Virus record (IMG/VR): IMGVR_UViG_3300010885_060050
Location: 1 to 55,641 of that record
Direction: 5' to 3' (one strand)
Length of the DNA: 55,641 nt
Source of the DNA: a virus
Part shown: positions 15,572 through 24,052 of the stretch, one piece after another
Layout of the letters: each line of letters begins with the position of its first letter
Position numbering within the stretch: the stretch's first letter is position 1
The notes under the pieces: model-generated
What the model was told of the DNA's origin: nothing
Seen by the model: only the letters and a program-made list of their open reading frames with translations
The model's database searches: none
Made by a program: the position numbers and the translations under genes

Positions 15572-18133
15572 ATGATTGAAGGATTCTATACTTGCATTGA
15601 CAGAAAAATGAATACCTTGCTCTACCGCGGGTATGACGCAGATGGACAAAAAGTCTATAACACCTATAAGTTTAGACCGGTCATGTATCTAGAGAGCAAG
15701 GATAAAAACGCAAAATGGAAGTCTCTTGATGGCCTTCCACTTGAGCCATTGCGATTTGACAGTATGTCAGATTGCCGTGCATTTGTCAAGAGCTATGAAG
15801 ATGTTGATGGCTTTAAAGTCTATGGAAATGATCGTCATATTCCGGCGTTTATTCAAGCAGAGTTTCCAAACGAAATTTCTTACAACTCAAAGAAAATTGA
15901 TGTTGTCTCTCTTGACATTGAGTGCCGATCAGACAATGGTTTCCCTGAACCGTCTGTAGCGGACCAAGAAATTACTGCAATTGGTCTTAAGAGTAGTCGC
16001 CTCGACTATTACATAATCTGGGGGCTAAAGGAGTATAACTCTTCACAATCAAAGGTACCACATCTTAAAAAAGAGTTTCGTAGATTTGAAACTGAAGCAG
16101 AATTGCTACATGACTTTATTTCTTGGTGGTTTGATACACTCAACACTCCCGATGTAGTTACAGGTTGGAACATTCGCCTATTCGATATTCCATATCTTGT
16201 AAATCGACTCTCACGTGTACTTGGAACTGATGCAGCTAAAAAGATGTCTCCATGGAATTATGTAGAACAAAAATCGGTTGTGATTAAAGGCAAAGAAAAC
16301 TTTCTCTATAACCTCTATGGCATTCAGCAACTTGACTATCTTGATCTCTTTAAAAAGTTTGCAGCAAACACGTATGGTGCACAAGAGTCATATCGTCTAG
16401 ACTTTATTGCTGAAGTTGTGCTTGGTCAAAATAAACTTGACTATAGTGAATATGGCACACTTACTGAACTTTACGAACGCGACTATCAAACGTTTATTGA
16501 CTACAACATTGTTGACATTGAACTTATTGAACGACTTGAGGCAAAACTAGGGCTGATCAATCTTGTCTTTACACTTTCATATTTTGGTGGTGTAAACTAT
16601 GGTGACACGCTTGGCACAGTTGCAATTTGGGACAGCATTATTTTCCGCAAACTTGCAAGTCGAAAAATTGCAATTCCACCAAACACTCACTCGTTTAAAA
16701 CAGACTATGCTGGTGGATTTGTTAAAGAGCCACAAGTCGGTCGTCATGAATGGGTTATGAGCTTTGACCTTAACAGTCTCTATCCAAACCTTATTGTACA
16801 ATACAACATGAGTCCAGAGACAATACTTCCACACTCAAAGGTTGCGGCATTGCAATCGAATGGTGTAGATAAAATCCTAAACTCAGATCAGCAGTGGTCG
16901 CCATCAGAAAATGTCGCAGTTGCTGCAAATGGTGCAGCATTTAAATGTGATAAGCAAGGCATTCTTCCAGAGATTATTGAAGAACTATATAACCAACGTG
17001 TTGCAGTAAAACGCAAAATGCTTGACTTTGAGTCAGAAGCTGAGCTCCTCGATAAAGGTTCACGCCGATACAAAGAACTACAAATTGAAATTGACCGATC
17101 AAGTAACAAACAAATGTGTTTAAAGATTCTACTAAACAGTTTGTATGGTGCTGCGGCAAATAAATATTTCCGATACTTTAACATTGATATTGCTGAAGGC
17201 ATTACACTATCAGGTCAGTTGGCTATTCACACTGCAGAAAAGGCGGTAAACGAGTATCTGTCGAAGGCTCTTAAAGACAAGACTCCTAAAGATCGTATTA
17301 CTGCATCTGACACAGACTCTATTTACATTAACTTATGTGACGTTATTGACACATGCAAGCCTAAAGATCCTCATGAGTTTTTAATCAAGTTTGGTAAAGA
17401 AGCACTCGAGCCGGTTATTAAATCTGCATATGAGTCTCTTGCACAAAAAACTGGTGTCTATAAAAACACAATGGTTATGAAGGTAGAAAAGATTAGCAGT
17501 GTAGCAATCTTTACCGCCAAAAAACGATACATCTTAAATGTGCTCTCGAGTGAAGGCGTACGCTATGCAGAGCCTAAAATTGTGATGAAAGGCATCGAAG
17601 CTATCAAGAGTAGTACTCCAAAGATTTGTCGCGATGAGTTTAAGAAAATATTTAAAATTCTTGTTACTGAGCGTGAGCGTGACATTCAAGCCGAAGTCGC
17701 CAAATTCAGAGACGTGTTTGATGCCTATGATGTAGAAAAAATGGCGTTTCCTCGAGGTGTCACAGATATTGCAAAATGGTCACAACGAGTGGGTGCTGGT
17801 GACAATAAAGTACCATACAAGAAGGGCACTCCTATGAATAGTCGTGCAGCAATTATGTACAATCATTTGCTTAAACAACAAGGTCTTACGCAAAAATATC
17901 ACCTTATCAAAGGTGGCGATAAAATCAAATACACGTTCTTGCGTAAAAATAACCCCACTCGTGAAAACGTAATTGGCTTTTTGGATGTTCTTCCACCAGA
18001 GTTTAACCTACATCAGTGGGTTGATCGTGATCACCTTTTTGAAAAAACATTTTTAGAGCCGCTTCAACTTGTCCTGAACGCAGTTCATTGGAAAGCAATA
18101 CCGGTTGCAACACTTGAAGATTTCTTTAGTTGA
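15572..18133 (+). CDS. 43: DNA polymerase gp43 (family B)
   Basis: 853 aa (T4: 898). The exonuclease motif I DIE is at 115-117 and Exo III YNIVDIELIERL near 320. Polymerase motif A is FDLNSLYPNL with D399, motif B KILLNSLYGAA, and motif C SDTDSIY with D580/D582. All catalytic acids are present, so proofreading and synthesis should both work. It has its own promoter overlain by an inverted repeat. In T4, gp43 represses its own translation through a leader hairpin; here the leader is too short for that, so any control would have to act differently. Confidence 0.97.
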   Translation: MIEGFYTCIDRKMNTLLYRGYDADGQKVYNTYKFRPVMYLESKDKNAKWKSLDGLPLEPLRFDSMSDCRAFVKSYEDVDGFKVYGNDRHIPAFIQAEFPNEISYNSKKIDVVSLDIECRSDNGFPEPSVADQEITAIGLKSSRLDYYIIWGLKEYNSSQSKVPHLKKEFRRFETEAELLHDFISWWFDTLNTPDVVTGWNIRLFDIPYLVNRLSRVLGTDAAKKMSPWNYVEQKSVVIKGKENFLYNLYGIQQLDYLDLFKKFAANTYGAQESYRLDFIAEVVLGQNKLDYSEYGTLTELYERDYQTFIDYNIVDIELIERLEAKLGLINLVFTLSYFGGVNYGDTLGTVAIWDSIIFRKLASRKIAIPPNTHSFKTDYAGGFVKEPQVGRHEWVMSFDLNSLYPNLIVQYNMSPETILPHSKVAALQSNGVDKILNSDQQWSPSENVAVAANGAAFKCDKQGILPEIIEELYNQRVAVKRKMLDFESEAELLDKGSRRYKELQIEIDRSSNKQMCLKILLNSLYGAAANKYFRYFNIDIAEGITLSGQLAIHTAEKAVNEYLSKALKDKTPKDRITASDTDSIYINLCDVIDTCKPKDPHEFLIKFGKEALEPVIKSAYESLAQKTGVYKNTMVMKVEKISSVAIFTAKKRYILNVLSSEGVRYAEPKIVMKGIEAIKSSTPKICRDEFKKIFKILVTERERDIQAEVAKFRDVFDAYDVEKMAFPRGVTDIAKWSQRVGAGDNKVPYKKGTPMNSRAAIMYNHLLKQQGLTQKYHLIKGGDKIKYTFLRKNNPTRENVIGFLDVLPPEFNLHQWVDRDHLFEKTFLEPLQLVLNAVHWKAIPVATLEDFFS

Positions 18134-18150
18134 AACAAAATATATAAGAT

Positions 18151-18585
18151 ATGAATACAAATTGGGTAAAAGACATATATGATATGCATACAAAATATGG
18201 TGTGCACGATGTGATTAAAACATTTGATGCTGAAAAGCTAAGACAGTTTTTGCAGTTTAGATTGAGTTTTCTTGAAGAGGAACTCAATGAAACTCAAGCG
18301 GCTGTAAGTGCATTTGACGCCGAAGAGGTTGTTGATGGACTTATTGACTTGTGCGTTGTAGCAATTGGTACACTTGACGCATTTGGAGTAAATGCCTACT
18401 CTGCATGGAAAACTGTCTATGATGCAAATATGAATAAAGAGGTTGGCATCAAAGAAGGTCGGCCAAACCCACTTGGACTTCCGGACCTTATTAAACCAAC
18501 AATGGAAACACACGGATATGATTGGGTTGCACCATCTCATGCTGGCAATCACGGACTGCTAAAAAAGTGTTTTACATCTGAGTAA
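18151..18585 (+). CDS. MazG-like nucleotide pyrophosphohydrolase
   Basis: 144 aa. It shows the all-alpha NTP-PPase metal motif: E44-x-x-E47 in EEELNE, then E59-x-x-D62 and D66 in EEVVDGLIDLCVV. The C-terminal KEGRPNPLGLPDLIKP extends beyond the minimal domain, a form seen in phage proteins. It would hydrolyse a nucleoside triphosphate or ppGpp-like substrate. It follows gp43 closely (17 nt) and its end overlaps the next promoter. Confidence 0.85.
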   Translation: MNTNWVKDIYDMHTKYGVHDVIKTFDAEKLRQFLQFRLSFLEEELNETQAAVSAFDAEEVVDGLIDLCVVAIGTLDAFGVNAYSAWKTVYDANMNKEVGIKEGRPNPLGLPDLIKPTMETHGYDWVAPSHAGNHGLLKKCFTSE

Positions 18586-18599
18586 GTTTGTGTTATAAT
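18571..18599 (+). promoter_or_regulatory. Sigma70-like promoter inside the end of the MazG-like gene
   Basis: TTTACA 18571-18576, a 17-nt spacer, TATAAT 18594-18599. The ATG of the primase-like gene at 18610 follows after 10 nt, giving a leader of only a few nucleotides. Confidence 0.8.
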
Positions 18600-18609
18600 A
18601 GTCTTACGC

Positions 18610-19551
18610 ATGAAATACAGTCTCACAATTTTTAATAGCATCTTTGATAATAAAACACATCGAAGAATGACGTTTGAATCATTTGATGGACTAGAAGAGC
18701 TGCTCTACAATTTAAGTGCACAACCTGGATATAAACCAAAAAAGGGTGAATTTAAAAAGGGCTCTCCTCTAATCTCTCCAGCAATATTTAAAAACGGAGA
18801 AACTCGAAAAAATGTCAATGTGCTGTCATGGGGTGGTTGGGCTGCACTTGATGTAGATGACTATGAAGGTTCATTCTCCTCTGCTGTAGAGGCATTTAAA
18901 GATGTTCGTCATGTGTGTTATTCCTCTGCAAGTAGTACGGTTGAAAAACCTAAATTTAGAATAATTTTTCCACTGTCTTCCGAAGTGCCGGCAGATAAGA
19001 TAAGACATTTTTGGTATGCACTAAACAAAAAATACAATTCACTTGGAGATCCACAAACAAAGGATCTTTCCCGTATGTACTATGTTCCAGCGCAATATCC
19101 ACAGTCAAATCATTTTATATGGTCTCATAAAGACGCACCTCTATTAGATGCAGATGAGCTTATGTCGCAATATGAGTATGCAGAAAAATCTACAAATCTT
19201 AAGTTGTTTGACAAATTGCCGGATGAGATGAAAAAAAAGATACAGGAACATCGACTTAAAAATCTCAACAACACTACATACAGTTGGAACTCATATCGTG
19301 ACTGCCCATTCATCAATCAAAATATGGTTGTCGAATACAAAGCAATTCAAAACAGTGGATGGTATCTTAAAATGTACCAAATTATGGTTAGCATTGCCAG
19401 TAATGCAATGCGGCGTGGCTATCCAATCTCGGCAAGTGAGATTGTTACACTGTGTAAAGAGATTGATCTTGAAACTGGATCGTGGTACAGTAAAAGAGAC
19501 ATGGCAACAGAAGCATCACGCGCAATCGAATATTCAATCAAAGGTTTATGA
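18610..19551 (+). CDS. Primase-polymerase-like (AEP) protein
   Basis: 313 aa. WAALDVDDYE (D81, D83, D84) matches the DxD motif of archaeo-eukaryotic primases. About 25 residues later CYSSASSTVEKPKFRIIFPL has the 'S.S....RfRiifPL' strand pattern of plasmid and phage AEP domains. GDPQTKDLSRMYYVPAQYP (D147, D152, R155) fits the third motif. The C-terminal part (ISASEIVTLCKEID) looks like a small helical domain of the PriCT kind. It may make primers beside gp43; a T4 gp61-type primase is not seen in this window. Family call by motif pattern only. Confidence 0.72.
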   Translation: MKYSLTIFNSIFDNKTHRRMTFESFDGLEELLYNLSAQPGYKPKKGEFKKGSPLISPAIFKNGETRKNVNVLSWGGWAALDVDDYEGSFSSAVEAFKDVRHVCYSSASSTVEKPKFRIIFPLSSEVPADKIRHFWYALNKKYNSLGDPQTKDLSRMYYVPAQYPQSNHFIWSHKDAPLLDADELMSQYEYAEKSTNLKLFDKLPDEMKKKIQEHRLKNLNNTTYSWNSYRDCPFINQNMVVEYKAIQNSGWYLKMYQIMVSIASNAMRRGYPISASEIVTLCKEIDLETGSWYSKRDMATEASRAIEYSIKGL

Positions 19552-19739
19552 AAATACTAGTATCAGGGAAAAACGGCAAACCAAGGACACGCACCGAGGC
19601 TTGTAGCTGCGGGTGTATGTTTGTATTTGAGACATCAGAGGCGCAATACGTACTTGACTCACGAGATGGAGACGCATATGTCATAAAATGCCCAGAATGT
19701 GACGCATCTATATGGGTAAATGCTAAATTTTTCAAATAA
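19548..19739 (+). CDS. Small zinc-ribbon protein
   Basis: 63 aa, overlapping the upstream gene by 4 nt. Four cysteines in CSCGC and CPEC arrangement (about residues 19-23 and 48-51) suggest one zinc ribbon. Function unknown; coupling to the primase-like gene suggests a shared role. Confidence 0.75.
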   Translation: MKILVSGKNGKPRTRTEACSCGCMFVFETSEAQYVLDSRDGDAYVIKCPECDASIWVNAKFFK

Positions 19740-19743
19740 TTTT

Positions 19744-19792
19744 CTATACCAGGTATATGCCAGGCAACTTTTTTCACCTTTTATGAAAAAAG
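19744..19792 (+). promoter_or_regulatory. Conserved pre-promoter element, copy 1
   Basis: The element CTATACCAGGTATATGCCAGG is followed by an inverted repeat CTTTTTTCA / TGAAAAAAG. Similar blocks precede promoters at 23022, 41128 and 45910. It begins with the palindrome TATACC-A-GGTATA. It may be a terminator plus activator or anti-repressor site. Confidence 0.6.
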
Positions 19793-19795
19793 TGT

Positions 19796-19824
19796 TGTAC
19801 TTTTGCTGAGAAATAGCTTATAAT
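19796..19824 (+). promoter_or_regulatory. Sigma70-like promoter
   Basis: TGTACT 19796-19801, a 17-nt spacer, TATAAT 19819-19824, followed by the recurrent leader start TGTAAGCCAACCACACCAT before the ATG at 19849. Confidence 0.85.
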
Positions 19825-19848
19825 AAACATGTAAGCCAACCACACCAT

Positions 19849-20280
19849 ATGACTAACACCACTCTATCATCTCACATCGCCAGTCTCAATGCCGCAACTC
19901 TCGCTTGGGTTGCGGAAGATCCTACAAACCGCGGTGCGTGCACCTACACTGAGGACATGTCTTATTGGAATGAAATTGGTGTTTTTACGGTTGAAGACTT
20001 TCAACGCAACGAGCTGGAATCGACGATTTGGGATTTGTACAAAAGTGTACATGGGATTCGCCCTCGCTGGGTAAACTTCAAGGAAATGTCAGTCGCGGAT
20101 CTTGAGGCGACTATTGCAAGTCTTCATGATACAGCCGCATGGCATGCCGAAATGGAGGAGAAATATGCGGCTCAGCAAAAGATTGAGGACGCATGGCGTG
20201 CCGAAGTGGATGCACATGAAGCCACTCTTTGCATCGCAGGTGAATTGCAATTCGTCCGTGGAACCTGGGCAGTTGCCTAA
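19849..20280 (+). CDS. Hypothetical protein with YKxVxGxRPR motif
   Basis: 143 aa. WDLYKSVHGIRPRWVNFKEM followed by SVADLEATIASL is a motif found in many small proteins of large phages, usually ahead of a charged helix as here (AEMEEKYAAQQKIEDAWRAE). Function unknown. It is the first gene of an early accessory operon. Confidence 0.82.
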   Translation: MTNTTLSSHIASLNAATLAWVAEDPTNRGACTYTEDMSYWNEIGVFTVEDFQRNELESTIWDLYKSVHGIRPRWVNFKEMSVADLEATIASLHDTAAWHAEMEEKYAAQQKIEDAWRAEVDAHEATLCIAGELQFVRGTWAVA

Positions 20281-20313
20281 TATTTAAATCTAATACTAAG
20301 GAAACACCACGCC

Positions 20314-20673
20314 ATGATTACAAACACACCAACCTCCGCTCCGCGGGGTTACCACCGGGACATCGTTGCTGAACATGTCGAAACGCAAATAAAGACCACG
20401 CAAGGCGATACCTTTTTTCAACACACTTTGAAAGAAGACATTACCGTTCAATATACCTACACAAAACAGGAATATGCTGCTGGCACTACGCTTCCCGTCC
20501 GAAAAGATGAAAAAGGATTTTATATGCTTGACGGTTACAAGTGCCACGAGATTGAAGGTTACATTTTGGACGGTATAGAAGAAAAAACAAATTACCTTCC
20601 GCTGGAACTGTTTGAAACAAAACAATATGTCATTGTGAAAGAATTCAAAACCACAGCTTGGGAAATTAAATAA
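20314..20673 (+). CDS. Hypothetical protein
   Basis: 119 aa, beta-rich by appearance (DTFFQHTLKEDITVQYTYTK; TTLPVRKDEKGFYMLDGYK). An AAGGAAACACCAC leader precedes the ATG. No family recognised. Confidence 0.7.
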   Translation: MITNTPTSAPRGYHRDIVAEHVETQIKTTQGDTFFQHTLKEDITVQYTYTKQEYAAGTTLPVRKDEKGFYMLDGYKCHEIEGYILDGIEEKTNYLPLELFETKQYVIVKEFKTTAWEIK

Positions 20674-20710
20674 AAATACTCTGGTAATTAAAACACTTAA
20701 ATCTAACATT

Positions 20711-21094
20711 ATGAAAACAATCGCACAACAACTAAACGTAACCACATTTCCATTCGTCATCAATGATAAGGATGGCAAAAGAATCTATTACGAAGACTCA
20801 AATGATTATTGGATCAAAAGAGAATATGATGCGCATGGCCGTGAAATCTATTACGAAACCTCCAATGGCTATTGGTGGAAAAGTGAATACGATGCGCATG
20901 GCAATGAAATCCGTTTTGAATACTCTGATGGTCTTTGGATCAAAAGAGAATATGATGCGCATGGCAATCTAATCTGTCACGAAGACTCCGCTGGAACAGT
21001 CATTGACAAACGCCCAAAACATGTGGAGCTGACATTGCAACAAATCGCTGATAAGATGGGAATCAAAGTGGAACAATTAAGAATCAAAGACTAA
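20711..21094 (+). CDS. YDAHG-repeat protein 1
   Basis: 127 aa made of a short leader (IAQQLNVTTFPFVI), four imperfect units of about 21 residues (consensus EYDAHGNEIYYENSxGYWxKR), and a C-terminal module VELTLQQIADKMGIKVEQLRIKD. The units resemble RHS/YD-type beta repeats. Two paralogues follow immediately. Function unknown; the C-terminal module looks like a small helix-turn-helix. Confidence 0.8.
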   Translation: MKTIAQQLNVTTFPFVINDKDGKRIYYEDSNDYWIKREYDAHGREIYYETSNGYWWKSEYDAHGNEIRFEYSDGLWIKREYDAHGNLICHEDSAGTVIDKRPKHVELTLQQIADKMGIKVEQLRIKD

Positions 21095-21095
21095 T

Positions 21096-21356
21096 ATGAA
21101 AACAACAATCGCACAACAATTAAAAATCAAAGACTTTCCATTCGTCATCAATGATAAGGATGGCAATGAAATCTATCACGAATACTCCACTGGTTTTTGG
21201 AGTAAAAGAGAATATGATGCGCATGGCAATGAAATCGGTTTCGAAAATTCCGCTGGAACAGTCATTGACAAACGACCAAAAGTGGTGGAAGTAACATTGC
21301 AACAAATCGCAGATAAGATGGGAATCAAAGTGGAACAGCTGCGCATTAAAGACTAA
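21096..21356 (+). CDS. YDAHG-repeat protein 2
   Basis: 86 aa paralogue of its neighbours with only two repeat units between the same leader (IAQQLKIKDFPFVIND) and the same C-terminal module. It starts 1 nt after the previous stop. The near-identical flanks indicate recent tandem duplication with loss or gain of repeat units. Confidence 0.8.
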   Translation: MKTTIAQQLKIKDFPFVINDKDGNEIYHEYSTGFWSKREYDAHGNEIGFENSAGTVIDKRPKVVEVTLQQIADKMGIKVEQLRIKD

Positions 21357-21357
21357 T

Positions 21358-21681
21358 ATGAAAACAACAATCGCACAACAATTAAAGATCAAAGACTTTC
21401 CATTTGTAATTAAAGATAAAAATGGTAACGTAATCTATTACGAAACCTCCAATGGCTATTGGTGGAAAAGTGAATACGATGCGCATGGCAATGAAATCCA
21501 TTACGAAAACTCCACTGGTTTTTGGAGTAAAAGAGAATATGATGCGCATGGCAAAGAAATTTATTACGAAAATTCCGCTGGAACAGTCATTGACAAACGC
21601 CCAAAACATGTGGAGCTGACATTGCAACAAATCGCTGATAAGATGGGAATCAAAGTGGAACAATTACGAATTAAAGACTAA
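21358..21681 (+). CDS. YDAHG-repeat protein 3
   Basis: 107 aa, third paralogue, with three repeat units. The leader and C-terminal module are almost identical to copies 1 and 2. It starts 1 nt after the previous stop, so the three form one translational unit. Confidence 0.8.
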   Translation: MKTTIAQQLKIKDFPFVIKDKNGNVIYYETSNGYWWKSEYDAHGNEIHYENSTGFWSKREYDAHGKEIYYENSAGTVIDKRPKHVELTLQQIADKMGIKVEQLRIKD

Positions 21682-21682
21682 T

Positions 21683-22018
21683 ATGAAAAAACAAAAAGTT
21701 AAAAAAACATTGGACAGCAATTGTCTGTATGAATTAGACGGTCTTACTCTTCGTGAAGCCGCAGCTGCGATGCTGCAGCGTGCTGCTGAATATGAAGCAG
21801 AAGGCTATACTGACGTTGCGTTTGATACTGACACGGATTATGATGGCGATACCGTCTTGATGATCAATGGCTCTCGCTCTGAAACCGATGATGAGGCGAT
21901 TGCACGAGCAGTAAAAGAAGTTCGAAGAGAAAAAGAAACTCGCGAACACGATCTGCGAGTCTTTAAACAGACAGCAGAACGTCTTGGAATTAACATTGAA
22001 AACATTGAAGCACAATAA
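21683..22018 (+). CDS. Hypothetical protein
   Basis: 111 aa, starting 1 nt after repeat protein 3. An acidic centre (DVAFDTDTDYDGDTVLMINGSR) is followed by a charged helix (AVKEVRREKETREHDLRVFKQ). It resembles phage proteins with an 'EYGDvaf..d.dyd...l.v.g.R.Etd.E' pattern. Function unknown. Confidence 0.72.
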   Translation: MKKQKVKKTLDSNCLYELDGLTLREAAAAMLQRAAEYEAEGYTDVAFDTDTDYDGDTVLMINGSRSETDDEAIARAVKEVRREKETREHDLRVFKQTAERLGINIENIEAQ

Positions 22019-22023
22019 AAAAT

Positions 22024-22296
22024 ATGAGTACAAGCAAAATGGTTATGAAAGGTGATAAGGAGTACACAATCCTAGATAAGGGCGGAAAAGAAGTAATTGT
22101 GCGTGGTCGCAATGCAATTGAAGCACTTGGCGTCTTTTTGAAACGAGGTCGGTTTGGCTTAGGCGCTGCATGGAGCATGACTAGACAAAAGAACGGTTGG
22201 ATTTTTGCATATAATACAAATATAAAAAAAATGGAACGCACATACTACAAATTTCGTGAAACTGAATGGGATCCTTCTATGACAAAATCATTTTAA
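22024..22296 (+). CDS. Hypothetical protein
   Basis: 90 aa, basic, beta-rich (YTILDKGGKEVIVRGRNAIEAL). No family recognised. Tightly spaced in the operon. Confidence 0.65.
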   Translation: MSTSKMVMKGDKEYTILDKGGKEVIVRGRNAIEALGVFLKRGRFGLGAAWSMTRQKNGWIFAYNTNIKKMERTYYKFRETEWDPSMTKSF

Positions 22297-22300
22297 TATT

Positions 22301-22450
22301 ATGGACACATCAACAATTGTATGTTTGGGAATTGCTGTGACAGTAGTTGTTGCATCAATATTGTGGATACTGCGAATTCTTTCTCAGGTATCAGATCATG
22401 ACGATCAAATGCGAGAATTATTTAAAAACAAAAAGGAAGATCATGAGTAA
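22301..22450 (+). CDS. Small single-pass membrane protein
   Basis: 49 aa. One transmembrane helix (TIVCLGIAVTVVVASILWIL, residues 4-23), then a charged C-terminus ending KNKKEDHE. It starts 4 nt after the previous stop and overlaps the next gene by 8 nt. Function unknown. Confidence 0.65.
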   Translation: MDTSTIVCLGIAVTVVVASILWILRILSQVSDHDDQMRELFKNKKEDHE

Positions 22451-23015
22451 ATTATTTCTTATACGCCACGCGGAAAGCGAAGGTAACGTTAATAAAAGCG
22501 TGTATTATGAAAAACACGACAGTGAAATTTGCATTACCGAGAATGGCCACGCGCAAGCGCAGGAATGTGCAGCGACACTGTTAAGTTTAACAAACGAAAA
22601 TACAATTGACTTACATGTCAGCTCATACGTCCGAGCAATACAAACTGCAAACTATATTGGAGAAAAATTTATTGTTGCTGGAAAGACTGTAAAGTTTCAT
22701 GAAAACCCACTATTGCGCGAACGTGATTGGGGAAGCTTACGTGATATTGTCGACAATCGTCACCTTAAAAAAGAAGCTCATTTTAATTTTTACTATCGAC
22801 CTGATCACGGTGAAAGCTATGCAGATGCATATCACAGAGTGGTTACGTTTTTCACGCATTTGCGACAAACACGATGTGAAGGAGACATTGTGATTGTCTC
22901 ACATGGAGAATGGATTCGACTTGCACTTATGTATCTTGATGGATTTGGTGTACAACATTTTGCCGAGCACCGCAAAAATCCTAAAAATGCGAGTATAATT
23001 GAAAGAAATTTTTAA
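22443..23015 (+). CDS. Histidine phosphatase (phosphoglycerate mutase-like)
   Basis: 190 aa. LIRHAESEGN (R8-H9) is the catalytic RHG-type motif and IVIVSHGEWIRLAL carries the second histidine. RAIQTANYIGEKF is the usual 'R..QTA' element and RERDWG the substrate loop. The start at 22443 is chosen because the motif must be N-terminal; the frame from 22347 adds 32 residues in front. It removes phosphate from an unknown small molecule or protein. Confidence 0.88.
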   Translation: MSKLFLIRHAESEGNVNKSVYYEKHDSEICITENGHAQAQECAATLLSLTNENTIDLHVSSYVRAIQTANYIGEKFIVAGKTVKFHENPLLRERDWGSLRDIVDNRHLKKEAHFNFYYRPDHGESYADAYHRVVTFFTHLRQTRCEGDIVIVSHGEWIRLALMYLDGFGVQHFAEHRKNPKNASIIERNF

Positions 23016-23021
23016 AATTTT

Positions 23022-23070
23022 TCTATGACCGGTATACGTCCGGAAACTTTTTTCATTTTTATGTAAAAAG
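23022..23070 (+). promoter_or_regulatory. Conserved pre-promoter element, copy 2
   Basis: CTATGACCGGTATACGTCCGGAAAC followed by a TTTTTTCA ... TGTAAAAAG inverted motif, aligned with the blocks at 19744, 41128 and 45910. Confidence 0.6.
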
Positions 23071-23073
23071 TAT

Positions 23074-23102
23074 TGTACAAATGGCGGGTTTCTTGCTATA
23101 AT
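23074..23102 (+). promoter_or_regulatory. Sigma70-like promoter
   Basis: TGTACA 23074-23079, a 17-nt spacer, TATAAT 23097-23102, then a TGTAAGCAACAAT leader to the ATG at 23121. Confidence 0.85.
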
Positions 23103-23120
23103 AAGCATGTAAGCAACAAT

Positions 23121-23363
23121 ATGACCAAACTCCAATTTCTCGAAGAAGACATTAAATCCATGGAAAATTCAATCGCCTTTCATGAATCGCGCATTGAAAA
23201 TTTTGGCAAGCCTCATCCTAAAGGTCGCATCCGGCCATTTGATGATGTCAATCCTGAACATCTTCTTCCGCAACTTCGTAAAATGTTAAAAGAAATGAAG
23301 CAAGACGCCAAGCGTCTCAAGGCAGCCAAACGCGCTAAAAAGAAAAACGTCGCTAAATCCTAA
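23121..23363 (+). CDS. Small basic coiled-coil protein
   Basis: 80 aa. A coiled-coil N-terminus (LQFLEEDIKSMENSIAFHE) is followed by a Lys/Arg/Ala-rich tail (KRLKAAKRAKKKNVAKS). The start is set by the promoter at 23074. Function unknown. Confidence 0.72.
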   Translation: MTKLQFLEEDIKSMENSIAFHESRIENFGKPHPKGRIRPFDDVNPEHLLPQLRKMLKEMKQDAKRLKAAKRAKKKNVAKS

Positions 23364-23377
23364 ACGTCACACCACAC

Positions 23378-23782
23378 ATGAAACTAGACACACAAGCACA
23401 AAAAACATTGGACGCACTGTTCGCCAGCGGCGATGGTAAATATTCAGCCGGCGGCGTTGTATTTGGAACAATCGTAATTTTTGAAACTGGTCGCGAGAAC
23501 GGAATGAAATATCGTGTCATTAAAGAAACCTTTATGACTGATGATCTTCGCGTTGGCTATGGTAAATATGATTTGCAACGTCTCAAAAATAAAGACAATG
23601 TAGAACCAGTCCCATTGGCTAAAGCGGCAAAAAAAGCCGCAAAAAAATCTAAGCCTTCTAAGAAAGAGTTGACTGAAGAAGAAAAGCTCGAGAGAATGAT
23701 TAAAGCTTCCAAGAATTGGGAAGTGGTTTATTGCGCCGAAACGGAACGCGCACTTGAAGAATCCGAAAAAATGTTTAAATAA
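23378..23782 (+). CDS. Stand-alone copy of the AAA+ protein N-terminal domain
   Basis: 134 aa. FETGRENGMKYRVIKETFMT and GYGKYDLQRL match in order the N-terminal domain of the MoxR/CobS-like ATPase at 8432 (FEVGRSHGLKFREIDENL ... GRGKLDLS). It is followed by an Ala/Lys-rich linker and a Glu-rich helix. It may dock onto the same partner as the ATPase. No other family recognised. Confidence 0.72.
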   Translation: MKLDTQAQKTLDALFASGDGKYSAGGVVFGTIVIFETGRENGMKYRVIKETFMTDDLRVGYGKYDLQRLKNKDNVEPVPLAKAAKKAAKKSKPSKKELTEEEKLERMIKASKNWEVVYCAETERALEESEKMFK

Positions 23783-24046
23783 ATGTCCAAAACTTACAAA
23801 GCAACATACACGCCTGCGCCGGTTACGGTTGAACTTTCAGCACAAGAAGCAAATAACATTGCACTTCAACGAATTCGCGATGTTTATGGATGGAAATGTG
23901 ATTGGAGAATTGAATTTGACCAGGTCGTCAAAACAGTAGATGCAAACACATCGCATTCTTTTCAATATGTAGAAAAGGTACGACCAGCATCTGATGCAGA
24001 TATTGTAATTTTTAACATTATTCAAAAACTAAAAGCCTCAATTTAA
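23783..24046 (+). CDS. Hypothetical protein
   Basis: 87 aa, beginning directly after the preceding stop. The core ALQRIRDVYGWKCDWRIEFD is followed by a polar C-terminal half. No family recognised. Confidence 0.68.
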   Translation: MSKTYKATYTPAPVTVELSAQEANNIALQRIRDVYGWKCDWRIEFDQVVKTVDANTSHSFQYVEKVRPASDADIVIFNIIQKLKASI

Positions 24047-24052
24047 AAACCT

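Noticed and set aside
18151-18585. dUTPase
   Set aside because: The metal motif ExxE...ExxD belongs to the all-alpha MazG group, and the trimeric dUTPase motifs are absent.
20711-21681. CRISPR-like repeat array
   Set aside because: The repeats are coding, of codon length and with no unique spacers; they are protein repeats.
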